A stretch of DNA of 63,457 bases from the NCBI GenBank assembly GCA_020860515.1, contig JAJBUG010000055.1, positions 31,534-94,990 on the forward strand, written 5' to 3'. The notes beneath the pieces are model-generated. The model was not told where the DNA came from, made no database searches, and worked only from the letters and a program-made list of their open reading frames with translations. This stretch comes from Bacteroidales bacterium (GTDB lineage: Bacteria; Bacteroidota; Bacteroidia; Bacteroidales; Muribaculaceae). Positions 1 through 8,636 of the stretch are shown here, in pieces (the stretch's first letter is position 1; each line of letters opens with the position of its first letter). Made by a program: the position numbers and the translations under genes.

Positions 1-146
1 CCAGCCGCCGATACGCCAGCCACCGAGGATAATTTTCGTTTTTGAATAGGAAAATTTATCTCGGAGGCTTGTGTGCCCAGTGCGTTAGCGCTGGTTGCCA
101 TGCCTTTATTTTCCAAAAATAGCAAATCCTTTGATATCTTGCCTTT
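1..146. other. Window edge: possible gene end and gene start fragments
   Basis: Two incomplete readings are possible. On the plus strand positions 1-45 are open and end in a stop after ...TPATEDNFRF, which looks like a natural C-terminus. On the minus strand an ATG at 99-101 opens a frame that runs off the window edge and starts MATSANALGTQASE. They overlap, so at most one is likely real; neither can be identified from so little sequence. Confidence 0.25.
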
Positions 147-989
147 TTAGATAGTGACGCCGAGGTGGCGGTCGCGGATGTAGCGGATTACGGCATCCTC
201 GGTGTTGGAGCCGATTACTTCATCTACGATGGCCCGCACCTGAGGGTGGGCATTGGCAGTAGCCACGCTGTGGTCGGCGGCTTGAAGCATGGTAATATCG
301 TTGAGGTTGTCGCCGAAGGCGATGACCTCATCGGCTTTCAGCATCCGCTTCAGTCGCATCAGCCCTGCCGCCTTGCTTACACCGGGAGCAAAAATCTCCA
401 GCAATGCCAGCTTCGGATGATAGGTATCAGGGTACCATGACACATAGCAATCCGTATCCCTCTTTATGCGCTCCGCCGTGACCCGAATCAACTCCGGATC
501 TCCCATGGCAAAGAAAAGCACTACCTGCACTTCGCCATCAGCCGGAAGCGGCTCGTGGAGCACGAATCTCTTGAGGTCGCTCACCTCGCGGTCATGCACA
601 AAATTGGCCTCGATATCATTGAGCTGAGGCGATTCATGATAAACCACCAGCTGATTGCTGCCGAAAGGCAGAGTATAGACAAAAGGCGTGACCCCCTTCT
701 CGCGGCATATACTTACAATCTTGCGCACCGAAGCCGGGTGATGATAAATCACCTGCTCATAGGCTCGCTTTATGGGATTCCATATCGCCGCGCCAGTCAT
801 CACTACCCCGGGGATGCGAGGCTCAGCCTCAGCCATTATGCCCTCCACGGTGGCCGGGGTGCGAGCTGTTACATAGGTGATATTGGCCCCGCGCTGTTGC
901 AGGGCTTTGAACACGCGAGCAGTGTGATGACTCAGGCGAGCGTTTTCGCCAAGCAGCGTGCCATCGAGGTCAGTTGCATACAGGGTCAT
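147..989 (-). CDS. Cof-type HAD-IIB family phosphatase
   Basis: Predicted cytosolic haloacid-dehalogenase hydrolase of the Cof/YbiV type, which removes phosphate from sugar phosphates or related small metabolites; the substrate cannot be told from sequence. Motif I is ATDLDGTLL at residues 5-13 (nucleophile Asp), motif II is the YVTART region near residue 39, and the C-terminal FGDNLNDITML supplies the acidic motif IV. The large middle insertion is the type IIB cap. Length (280 aa) is normal for the family. Its start overlaps the end of the MATE gene by 20 nt, so the two are probably co-transcribed and translationally coupled. Confidence 0.9.
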   Translation of the reverse strand: MTLYATDLDGTLLGENARLSHHTARVFKALQQRGANITYVTARTPATVEGIMAEAEPRIPGVVMTGAAIWNPIKRAYEQVIYHHPASVRKIVSICREKGVTPFVYTLPFGSNQLVVYHESPQLNDIEANFVHDREVSDLKRFVLHEPLPADGEVQVVLFFAMGDPELIRVTAERIKRDTDCYVSWYPDTYHPKLALLEIFAPGVSKAAGLMRLKRMLKADEVIAFGDNLNDITMLQAADHSVATANAHPQVRAIVDEVIGSNTEDAVIRYIRDRHLGVTI

Positions 990-2325
990 AGATGCGACGA
1001 TTGATTTTGTTAAGCTCCATCCATATCATTGCGACTGATACGCCCACAGCGAATATGTCACTAACCGGGAACGACAGCCATACACCATCAATTCCCCAGA
1101 AAGAGGGCAGGATGTAGAGCAGAGGATACATAAATATTATTTGCCGGGCAAGGCTGAGAATAATGCTCTCGGTAGCTTTGCCAATCGACTGGAAAAAGCC
1201 AGTGGTGGTAATGGGGAAGCCTACCGCCCAGAACATCCACAGGCTGTGGTAAAGACCATTTACCGTAACATCGGTCAGTCCAGGGTCGCTGGTAAAGCAG
1301 CGCGCTATCAACTGCGGCCACAACAGCCCGAAGAAACACCCAGCGGCGCAAATCACAGTGGCCCAGATTGTGGCCAAATAATAGGCCCCCTTGAGGCGCG
1401 TCACATTCCCTGCGCCATAATTGTAGCCGATTATAGGCTGCTGACCTTGATTCAGGCCCACCACGATGCTGGTAAGGAGCGAGGTATAGGTGACAAAAAT
1501 TCCGCAAGCCCCCACGTCAATATCGCTGCCGTACTCCACCAGGCTTGTATTGACCTTCATGGTAATAAAGCAGCTGGCAGCATTCACCACCGACGGCGCT
1601 ATGCCCAGGGCCATGATGTTGCCAATCAGGTTCCAATCCAGTCCGTAGATGCCTCGGCGGAAGTGCACTATGCTGCTCTTTTTGCAGAAGTGCCACATCA
1701 CATATGCTGCCCCGATGTACATCGAGATGGTGCTGGCGATTGCAGCGCCCTTGATGCCGAGGTCAAGCCAAAAGATAAAGATTGGGTCAAGCACCACATT
1801 TAGGATTGCCCCGAGCATGTTGGTCACCAGTGCCTTCATCGGATAGCCGCTGGCGCGCATGATATTGTTGAAGCTGAAGCACAGGTTAGTGGCCACCAAG
1901 CCTGGCAGCATCCATATCATATAGTCGTGAGCATAAGGCAATGTGGTGGCGCTTGCGCCGAACGCCATCAGAATGGGGTCAAGCCATACCCCAAAGCATA
2001 GTGTGTAGAGAGTGCCGATTACCAGGGTCAGCACCAGCGAATTGCCAAGCACTCGCTCGGCACGCTCCTTGTCCTTGGCTCCCAGCAGGATGCTGGTGCG
2101 CGCGCTGGCGCCCACGCCAATTAGCACCCCCATGGCTGCCGACAGGTTCATCACCGGGAAAGTGACAGCAAGGCCCGAGATTGCCTCGGGCCCAGCTCCT
2201 TGACCTATGTATATGCGGTCGACCACATTGTAGAATGCCCAAATCAACATTCCTGCCACCGAAGGCACGCTATAATGCCATAGCAGCCGTCCGATGGGCT
2301 TAGTGGCCAAATCATTTATTGCCAT
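970..2325 (-). CDS. MATE family multidrug/toxin efflux transporter
   Basis: Inner-membrane antiporter of the MATE (NorM/DinF-like) family, expected to export cationic drugs or metabolites using a Na+ or H+ gradient. The 451-aa product is the usual length and consists of about 12 hydrophobic segments arranged as two homologous halves. The N-terminus (LATKPIGRLLWHYSVPS) and the internal IYIGQGAGPEAISGLAV are typical of MATE proteins in Bacteroidales. First gene of a two-gene unit with the HAD phosphatase, which starts inside its last codons. The upstream gap contains short tandem repeats rather than an obvious promoter. Confidence 0.92.
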   Translation of the reverse strand: MAINDLATKPIGRLLWHYSVPSVAGMLIWAFYNVVDRIYIGQGAGPEAISGLAVTFPVMNLSAAMGVLIGVGASARTSILLGAKDKERAERVLGNSLVLTLVIGTLYTLCFGVWLDPILMAFGASATTLPYAHDYMIWMLPGLVATNLCFSFNNIMRASGYPMKALVTNMLGAILNVVLDPIFIFWLDLGIKGAAIASTISMYIGAAYVMWHFCKKSSIVHFRRGIYGLDWNLIGNIMALGIAPSVVNAASCFITMKVNTSLVEYGSDIDVGACGIFVTYTSLLTSIVVGLNQGQQPIIGYNYGAGNVTRLKGAYYLATIWATVICAAGCFFGLLWPQLIARCFTSDPGLTDVTVNGLYHSLWMFWAVGFPITTTGFFQSIGKATESIILSLARQIIFMYPLLYILPSFWGIDGVWLSFPVSDIFAVGVSVAMIWMELNKINRRIYDPVCN

Positions 2326-2326
2326 A

Positions 2327-2401
2327 AAATTACAAATTGCAAATTACAAATTACAAATCAATGCATTAGTTTGTCATTTGTCATTTGTCATTTGTCATTT
2401 T
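2327..2401. repeat. Intergenic short tandem repeat (AAATTAC / TTGTCAT type)
   Basis: Between MATE and the TPR gene the sequence consists of several copies of a 7-9 nt word (caaattaca) followed by four copies of the 7-mer ttgtcat. The same kind of repeat fills other gaps in this window (40.5, 42.9, 45.5, 46.7, 47.5 kb). It overlaps the last codons of the TPR gene. Confidence 0.8.
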
Positions 2402-3066
2402 TCTGATTGGGCTTTTGCGCGTTCGGCGTACTTTTTGAGGTTGATTCTGCGCTCAGCCAGCTGCTGCATATAATTGGGGTATTCATCCATAATCTGCTTG
2501 TAGCAGTGGTATTCGTCGTCGAAATGTCCCTGTTCGCGCAGGATGTTAGCCTCCTTGATCAGGATGAAAGGTGCAATCTCGGGATTGTTGTCAGCTGCGC
2601 TGTATGCGTCCTTGAAACTGCTGAGAGCCTTGTCGAGGTCGCCAAGGTTGGCATAGCAGTCGCCCATCAGGCTGTAGCGGCCAGCCTCGATGATATTGCT
2701 TTTGCTGCTGCCAGCATCCTTGAGCTGGTCGAGAGCTTGCTGATATTCGCCTTTGCGGTAAAGGATGATAGCTGCGTTCAGGCCAGCGCGGTTGCCGCTC
2801 TTGTAGCCCATCTTGGCAGCCTTTTGATAATAGTCAAGAGCAAGGGAATCGTTGATTTCGGTATCTGCGAGGGCTACTGCCTCGTCGGCGCGGCGAGCGC
2901 CATTCATTGCAATGAAATACCAGATTAGACCGGCAGCGCACAATGCTGCCACTACAATGCTGCAGGCGATAAGTCTGCGCTTGTGAACCTTAAGCTTGGC
3001 CATAAGGTCCTGTTCCTGAACAGTTGCCTCGGCCTGAGCTTCGAGATGTGGTTTCTTAGTTGCCAT
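2395..3066 (-). CDS. Membrane-anchored tetratricopeptide repeat protein
   Basis: The 223-aa protein has a charged cytosolic N-terminus (residues 1-33), one transmembrane helix at about 34-54 (LIACSIVVAALCAAGLIWYFI) and a C-terminal domain of TPR helices (about 65-210) with the usual alternating small and aromatic residues (YYQKAAKMGYKSG, ALSSFKDAY). Such proteins resemble the YfgM/ancillary TPR family that binds partner proteins at the cell envelope. No enzyme motif is seen. It has its own promoter upstream (-7 box at 3127-3134) and is a single-gene unit. Confidence 0.85.
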   Translation of the reverse strand: MATKKPHLEAQAEATVQEQDLMAKLKVHKRRLIACSIVVAALCAAGLIWYFIAMNGARRADEAVALADTEINDSLALDYYQKAAKMGYKSGNRAGLNAAIILYRKGEYQQALDQLKDAGSSKSNIIEAGRYSLMGDCYANLGDLDKALSSFKDAYSAADNNPEIAPFILIKEANILREQGHFDDEYHCYKQIMDEYPNYMQQLAERRINLKKYAERAKAQSEK

Positions 3067-3126
3067 TCTTTATGATAATGTATTGTTTTTGATTTCTTAA
3101 TCCGTGGCGATTTTTTTTCTAAGGTG

Positions 3127-3134
3127 CAAAGATA
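3127..3134 (-). promoter_or_regulatory. Bacteroidota -7 promoter box for the TPR gene
   Basis: On the minus strand the box reads TATCTTTG, the TAnnTTTG consensus of the primary Bacteroidota sigma factor, followed by GCACC. It lies about 60 nt upstream of the TPR ATG. A T-rich stretch occupies the -33 position. Confidence 0.75.
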
Positions 3135-3193
3135 CAAATATTTTTCGATATGATGAAAAAAAACATCAATATTCGTGAAAAACCTCCAAATCT

Positions 3194-4408
3194 TTAAGCC
3201 TTGACTGCGGCTTTGCGCCTGCCCTGATTGGCAAATACCGCAAAGGCGAGCACCACTGCGTAGCCAAGCAGAGGCACGATGAATGCTGCCGACATGCCCA
3301 TCGAGTCGGCTGCCCAGCCCATCAGCAGGGTGCCTATGGCTCCGCCAATTGGGGTCATCATCAAGAATGAGGCTGCCCGCTTGGTGTAATGGCCCACATC
3401 ATGCAGAGCCATCGCAAACATGGTGGGGAACATGATGGCCTCGAAGGCATACACGGCAAAAAGTGAAATTTTCGACACGATGCCTACGTTGCACACAATC
3501 AGGAAGGTGCAAATCACCGTCATCACCCCGCACACTAACAGCACCTTGGAAGCTGCCACAAAACTCATGATTACCGAGCCAATCACGCGTGCGCACATAA
3601 ATAGCAACAGCGCGCCCACCGACAGCAGCAGCGAAGCCTGCAAGGGGGTGAGCCAGCCATCGTCTGTCACATAATTGATAAAGAAACTATTGATAGAAAT
3701 CTCAGATATTTCATAACACAGCAGCGCTATCAGTCCAAATACGAACGTGCGATGCTGCCACAGCCCTTTCATGCTCCCTTGCTCTTGGCTTTCGGCATCA
3801 ACCTTCTTGATTTCCGGCAGCTGCACGCGTGAGAAAACAAAAGCCACAATCAGCACAATCACGCCCATCACTGCATAGGGCAGAGCCACTTGAGCCTTGT
3901 TGGGGTCGGAGAAAAGCAGCCAGCCGCCAATCATGGGAGCCAGGAAGCACCCAAGTCCGTTGAAGGATTGCGAGAGATTCAATCGGCTGGTAGCTGTGTT
4001 TGGCGCGCCCAGCTCGGTGACGTAGGGGTTGGCAGCAGTCTCCAAGAATACCAAGCCGCTGCCGATTACAAACAGAGCCCCCAGAAAGAAATAGAAAGTC
4101 ATTGCAGCCTCGGCCGGAATGAAGAGCAACGCTCCGATGCCGAACAGCAGCAACCCGAACACCATCCCCCGGCGGTATCCATATTTATTAATGTATAGGC
4201 CCGCAGGGATTGCTATCAGGAAATAGGCGGCGTACATCGAAAATTGGATAAACGACGATTCCATTTTCGACAGCTCCAAGGCTCCTTGGAAATGCTTGTT
4301 GAGCACATCGAGCAGGGCGCGCACAAAGCCCCACATGAAGAAGAGCGAAGTGATCAGGATGAAAGGCACCGTGTACTGGCGCGCTACTATTCGTGCCCCC
4401 TTACCCAT
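3194..4408 (-). CDS. Sugar MFS transporter (FucP/GluP-like)
   Basis: 404-aa major facilitator with about 12 membrane segments. The opening YTVPFILITSLFFMWGF and the FLETAANPYVTELG motif around residue 120-134 are signatures of the FucP/GluP family of H+-coupled sugar symporters. The sugar is unknown. Its first codons overlap the end of the PfkB kinase gene by 8 nt, so kinase and transporter form an operon; the pairing suggests that an imported sugar or nucleoside is phosphorylated by the kinase. Confidence 0.9.
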   Translation of the reverse strand: MGKGARIVARQYTVPFILITSLFFMWGFVRALLDVLNKHFQGALELSKMESSFIQFSMYAAYFLIAIPAGLYINKYGYRRGMVFGLLLFGIGALLFIPAEAAMTFYFFLGALFVIGSGLVFLETAANPYVTELGAPNTATSRLNLSQSFNGLGCFLAPMIGGWLLFSDPNKAQVALPYAVMGVIVLIVAFVFSRVQLPEIKKVDAESQEQGSMKGLWQHRTFVFGLIALLCYEISEISINSFFINYVTDDGWLTPLQASLLLSVGALLLFMCARVIGSVIMSFVAASKVLLVCGVMTVICTFLIVCNVGIVSKISLFAVYAFEAIMFPTMFAMALHDVGHYTKRAASFLMMTPIGGAIGTLLMGWAADSMGMSAAFIVPLLGYAVVLAFAVFANQGRRKAAVKA

Positions 4409-5300
4409 GGCACAATATGTTTTTGCCAGATTTGATAATGGCCTTCACATCGGCTTCGGTTGCTGAGAATGGACCGGCGTCCTGGAGTTTGATGGTGCTC
4501 ATGGCAGCGGCAAAGCGGCCCGCGTCGGCGCAGCTGGCTCCTTGGCTGCGCTTGTAGAGATAGCCTGTCATGTAGGTGTCGCCGCAGCCGGTGGCGTCGA
4601 TCACATCCAGCGGCTCGTAAGCTGGAATCTCGCTGAACTGTCCATCGTAATAGATCACCGAGCCATAGTCGCCCAGGGTCAGCACCACTTCCTTTACGCC
4701 CCAGTCGGCCAGCACCAAGGCTGCCTTTCTCGGGTCTTTCTCCCCGGTGAATACTTCCATTTCGTATTCGTTGGTCTTGAGAATGTCGATGTATTTCAGG
4801 GCTTCGCGCTTTTCGGGCCAGTCAACTGCCACCACCTCTTCGCCGCGCACCTCGCGCAGATAGCCTTGGGCGTCAACTGATAGGGTGGCCCGCGAGCTGA
4901 GGTCCTTGATCACATCAAGCGAGAAGTCGTCGGCCAGGAGGCTGCCTAAGTGTATGATTTTCGCATTCACGTCCTTGAGGCCTTCCACCGTGAATGGGTC
5001 GGCTTTGGCAAGCACGCGCTGGGTGCGATTGTTCTGGTTCTCTCCGTATTTGTTCTCGAAATACACTGAGTGGCGGCTTGGCAGCACCTTCACGTCCACG
5101 CCCAGCTGGCGCAGTTCGTCAACGGCTCCCATTTCGCTCTCGGCCAGCGAGGTCACGAGTTGGAAGTTGGGATGGTCGAGGCAACGGATGCCATGAGCGA
5201 AATAATAAGCTGTGCCCCCAGGCATGTGCTTGGTGATGCGCGGGGTCACTATCTTGTCGAGGGTTATATGCCCTATGCAACAAATGTCAGGTCGGTTCAT
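4401..5300 (-). CDS. PfkB family carbohydrate kinase
   Basis: 299-aa ribokinase-fold kinase. The N-terminal CCIGHITLDKI and the GGTAYYFAHG loop bind substrate; DATGCGDTYMTGYL at about residue 235-248 is PfkB signature 2 with the catalytic Asp and the anion hole. The protein lacks features that would distinguish ribokinase, fructokinase or adenosine kinase. It is the first gene of an operon with a downstream FucP-like sugar importer. Its promoter is one arm of a mirrored divergent promoter shared with nhaD (5357-5480). Confidence 0.9.
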   Translation of the reverse strand: MNRPDICCIGHITLDKIVTPRITKHMPGGTAYYFAHGIRCLDHPNFQLVTSLAESEMGAVDELRQLGVDVKVLPSRHSVYFENKYGENQNNRTQRVLAKADPFTVEGLKDVNAKIIHLGSLLADDFSLDVIKDLSSRATLSVDAQGYLREVRGEEVVAVDWPEKREALKYIDILKTNEYEMEVFTGEKDPRKAALVLADWGVKEVVLTLGDYGSVIYYDGQFSEIPAYEPLDVIDATGCGDTYMTGYLYKRSQGASCADAGRFAAAMSTIKLQDAGPFSATEADVKAIIKSGKNILCHG

Positions 5301-5356
5301 TATATTAATATGGTATTATCTACAGCAGGCTGCGCCATGTGGCAGCCTTACATCTT

Positions 5357-5480
5357 GCAAAATTACTCATTTTTTCCCAAATTTCCACTATGGATTATTA
5401 AATAGGTGATTTTTGCCAATATTTATTCGCATTTTTTCTCCTATTTAAGGTTAATTTTCAAAAAAAATGAGTAATTTTGC
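5357..5480. promoter_or_regulatory. Mirrored divergent promoter with 19-bp inverted repeat
   Basis: Two perfect 19-bp inverted arms, 5357-5375 and 5462-5480, each contain a TAATTTTG -7 box facing outwards: the left arm (box at 5358-5365, minus) serves the PfkB kinase and the right arm (5472-5479, plus) serves nhaD. The 86-bp AT-rich centre has no ORF. Because the boxes lie inside the repeat arms, both genes have identical core-promoter sequences. Confidence 0.8.
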
Positions 5481-5580
5481 ACCACATTTTGCAACAAATT
5501 TGTAACTTACATTAGCTACTCCAATCTATTACCGAGAATCTAAATTATTCAAGGAAACAACTATTTTATATTGTTTTGTT

Positions 5581-6981
5581 ATGCTAATAACTCTTGTAGT
5601 TCTGTTTGTGGTGGGATACATGGCCATAGCGCTTGAGCATCCCATAAAAATCGACAAGTCCGCCTCGGCTTTGCTTTTGGGCATGCTGATGTGGGTGGTC
5701 TATGCAGCTGGCAGCGCGGCCATTATCCCTGCCGTTAACCCTGAGGGCCTGGCCAAATATGTGGGCGAGGCTGGCCTGGCCGAGGAGTCATTGCCGCATC
5801 AGTGCCTGCAATATCTGCTCAATGTGGATGTGATCGAGCACCTGGGCGACATCACCCAGACCCTCTTCTTCCTGATCGGAGCCATGACCATCGTTGAGCT
5901 GATCGACGTGCACGAAGGCTTCTCAGTGGTTACTGACCGCATCACCACCCGCAAAAAGCGCGGACTGCTGTTCATCATCTCTATGCTGACCTTTGTGTTC
6001 TCAGCTGTGCTCGACAACCTCACCACCACCATCGTGATGCTGATGCTGCTGCGCAAGCTGGTCGAGGACAAGACCGACCGCTGGCTATTCGCGGGAATGA
6101 TCATCATCGCAGCCAACACCGGCGGTGCCTGGAGTCCCATTGGCGATGTCACCACCATTATGCTTTGGGTCAAGGGCAATGTCACCACCCAGGCCCTGAT
6201 CAGCTTTGTGCTGCTGCCCAGCTTGGTGGCTCTGTTCGTGCCTATGGCATTCGTGATGCCAATGCTCAAAGGCGACTTCCCGCCCGTTGCCCACAAGGCC
6301 TCGGAGGCTTCTACAAGCCTTGGCGAGCGCAAGCTCATCCTGTTCCTGGGCGTAGCTGGCCTGCTGTTTGTGCCAGTATTCAAGAGCATCACCCATCTGC
6401 CCCCGTTCGTAGGCATTCTGCTGTCGCTTGGCGTTCTGTGGGTATTCCTCGAGATTTTCTATAATCGCAAGAATGTGGAGAAGAGCAAGGAGCATCGCCT
6501 CACCAAGATTATCCACCGCATAGATATGAGCACCATCCTATTCTTCTTCGGCATCCTGATGGCTGTGGCTGTGCTGCAAAGCACCGGCCTGCTGGCCAAT
6601 GCCGCCAACTGGCTCGACGAGAAGGTGCACAATGTATATGCAATCAATACTATCCTGGGTATAATGTCGTCGATCGTGGATAATGTGCCACTTGTGGCAG
6701 CTGCCATGGGTATGTATCCCATCGAGCCGGCTACTGCCACTGGCTATGCCATGAACTTCATGGTGGATGGCACATTCTGGGAGTTCCTGGCCTACTGCGC
6801 TGGCGTGGGCGGCTCGATTCTGATCATCGGCTCAGCAGCAGGCGTGATAGCCATGGGCATCGAGAAAATCCCATTCGGATGGTATCTCAAGAAGTTCTCT
6901 CTCATTGCGCTGCTGGGCTATCTGGCTGGCTGCGCAGTGTATATAGTTGAATGTGAGTTCTTAAAGCCGATGCTTGAATAA
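5581..6981 (+). CDS. nhaD: NhaD-type Na+/H+ antiporter
   Basis: 466-aa inner-membrane protein of the ion-transporter superfamily with about 12-13 hydrophobic segments. LDNLTTTIVMLMLL, ANTGGAWSPIGDVTTIML and the later SSIVDNVPLVAAAMGMY are the conserved ion-binding motifs of NhaD (two inverted repeats, each with a buried Asp/Asn). Expected role is Na+ or Li+ extrusion and pH control. It is monocistronic, has the mirrored promoter upstream and a strong terminator at 7003-7050. Confidence 0.93.
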   Translation: MLITLVVLFVVGYMAIALEHPIKIDKSASALLLGMLMWVVYAAGSAAIIPAVNPEGLAKYVGEAGLAEESLPHQCLQYLLNVDVIEHLGDITQTLFFLIGAMTIVELIDVHEGFSVVTDRITTRKKRGLLFIISMLTFVFSAVLDNLTTTIVMLMLLRKLVEDKTDRWLFAGMIIIAANTGGAWSPIGDVTTIMLWVKGNVTTQALISFVLLPSLVALFVPMAFVMPMLKGDFPPVAHKASEASTSLGERKLILFLGVAGLLFVPVFKSITHLPPFVGILLSLGVLWVFLEIFYNRKNVEKSKEHRLTKIIHRIDMSTILFFFGILMAVAVLQSTGLLANAANWLDEKVHNVYAINTILGIMSSIVDNVPLVAAAMGMYPIEPATATGYAMNFMVDGTFWEFLAYCAGVGGSILIIGSAAGVIAMGIEKIPFGWYLKKFSLIALLGYLAGCAVYIVECEFLKPMLE

Positions 6982-7002
6982 GTTGATAGCCAAAAACACC
7001 AT

Positions 7003-7050
7003 AAATATCCACATTTTGACCACATGGGCCCGAAATGTGGATATTTTTTT
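7003..7050 (+). terminator. Intrinsic terminator after nhaD
   Basis: A 14-bp perfect stem (arms at 7003-7016 and 7033-7046) is followed by a T run. The -7 box of prfB starts two bases after it. Confidence 0.85.
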
Positions 7051-7051
7051 G

Positions 7052-7059
7052 TAACTTTG
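7052..7059 (+). promoter_or_regulatory. -7 promoter box for prfB
   Basis: TAACTTTG followed by GCACC, 20 nt upstream of the prfB ATG and directly behind the nhaD terminator. Confidence 0.7.
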
Positions 7060-7079
7060 CACCCGAATAAGAAAATGAT

Positions 7080-8202
7080 ATGATTACACAGGAACAATTA
7101 AAAGAGACGTTAGAGCGCAAGTTGGCGCTGAGGAGGTATCTTTGACATCGACGGGAAGCTAATCCAAGTCGAGGAAGAAGAACTCCGCACCCACGCCCCA
7201 GGCTTCTGGGACGATGCCGACCAGGCTCGCAAGCAAATGAAAAAGGTGAAGGACCTGCAAAGCTGGGTGGATAGTTACCGCAAAGTGGAAAATGCGGTGG
7301 ATGAATTGGCCGTGGGCTGGGACTTCATCAAAGAGGGAATTATTGAGGAGGCAGAGCTCGACCAGCTCTATGCCACAGCAATTGACCTGATTGAAAAGCT
7401 GGAGCTGAAGAATATGCTCCGCCGCGAAGAGGATAAGATGAGCTGCGTGCTCAAAATCAACTCTGGCGCCGGTGGCACCGAGAGCCAGGACTGGGCCTCA
7501 ATGCTGATGCGCATGTATCTGCGCTGGTGTGAGCGCCATGGCTACAAAACCTCGATTGCCAACCTGCTCGATGGCGACGAGGCTGGCATCAAGAGCTGCA
7601 CCATCAATGTGGAGGGCGACTTCGCCTATGGCTATCTCAAGAGTGAGAATGGGGTGCATCGCCTGGTGCGCGTCAGCCCCTATAATGCCCAGGGTAAGAG
7701 AATGACATCGTTCGCATCAGTGTTCGTGACGCCGCTTATCGACGACACCATCGAGGTGAAGGTTGACCCCGCTCTGCTGTCGTGGGATACTTTCCGCTCA
7801 GGCGGCGCTGGAGGCCAGAATGTCAACAAGGTGGAATCAGGCGTGCGCCTGCGCTACCAGTTCACCGACCCCTACACGGGCGAGAAGGAGGAAATCCTGA
7901 TCGAAAACACCGAAACCCGCGACCAGCCTAAGAATAAGGAGAATGCAATGCGCCATCTGCGGTCGATACTCTATGAAAAGGAGCTCGAGCACCGCATGCA
8001 GGAGCAGGCCAAGATCGAGGCGGGCAAGATGAAAATCGAATGGGGCTCGCAAATCCGTAGCTATGTGTTCGATGACCGCCGCGTCAAGGACCACCGCACC
8101 AACTACCAGACCTCGGATGTCGCAGCCGTCATGGATGGCGACATTGATGCCTTCATCAAGGCATTCTTGATGGAGTTTGCCGAGGGCGAAACGACAAAAT
8201 GA
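7080..8202 (+). CDS. prfB: Peptide chain release factor 2 (programmed +1 frameshift)
   Basis: RF2 releases peptides at UGA and UAA codons. The gene starts at ATG 7080; after 21 codons (…ALRRYL) there is an in-frame TGA at 7143-7145 in the context aggaggtatctttgac. This is the classic autoregulatory site: an internal Shine-Dalgarno AGGAGG, then CTT TGA C, where a +1 slip continues as D-I-D-G-K. Downstream the protein contains the GGQ peptidyl-hydrolysis motif (SGGAGGQNVNKVES) and the stop-recognition loop reads VSPYNAQG, i.e. SPY where E. coli has SPF. Total length after the slip is about 373 aa, normal for RF2. It is usually mis-annotated as starting downstream at 7237. Confidence 0.96.
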
Positions 8203-8344
8203 CCATAAAAATTGTCTTTTTGGCAACAAAATGTTTAAAAAGTGCTGAGTGAGCTAAAGATAAATGAAAAAAATGTTCTTTTTCTCACAAAAATTTACTT
8301 ACTTTGCACCGCAAAATTGATTATAAATCTAAAAACTAATTGTT

Positions 8345-8584
8345 ATGTCAGAAATTGCAGATCGCGTGAAGCAGATCATCGTGCAGTATCTCAGCGTTGA
8401 CCCTGCTGCTGTTACCGACTCTTCAACATTCGCCGACCTCGGCGCAGATTCACTCGACACCGTCGATATCATCATGGCCTTCGAGAAGGAATTCGACATC
8501 AAGATTCCTGAGGATCAGAGCGACAAGATCCAGACTGTAGGCGACGCTATCGCCTTCGTTGAGGCTGAGACCGCTAAGAAGTAA
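8345..8584 (+). CDS. acpP: Acyl carrier protein
   Basis: 79-aa acidic protein carrying growing acyl chains on a 4'-phosphopantetheine arm in type II fatty-acid synthesis. The attachment serine is in [11 protein letters not shown] (about residue 38). Directly followed by fabF with a 52-nt gap, as in most bacteria. The promoter probably uses the ttactttgcacc sequence about 45 nt upstream of the start. Confidence 0.97.
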   Translation: MSEIADRVKQIIVQYLSVDPAAVTDSSTFADLGADSLDTVDIIMAFEKEFDIKIPEDQSDKIQTVGDAIAFVEAETAKK

Positions 8585-8636
8585 CTCACGCACCGCTCGT
8601 GAAATCCCCTCACCCCAAGGAAAAGTAAGATTGAAT

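Noticed and set aside
8559..8636. Longer fabF start overlapping acpP
   Set aside because: FabF family starts at MELKRVVVTG; the upstream residues are antisense-like and unlike any FabF.
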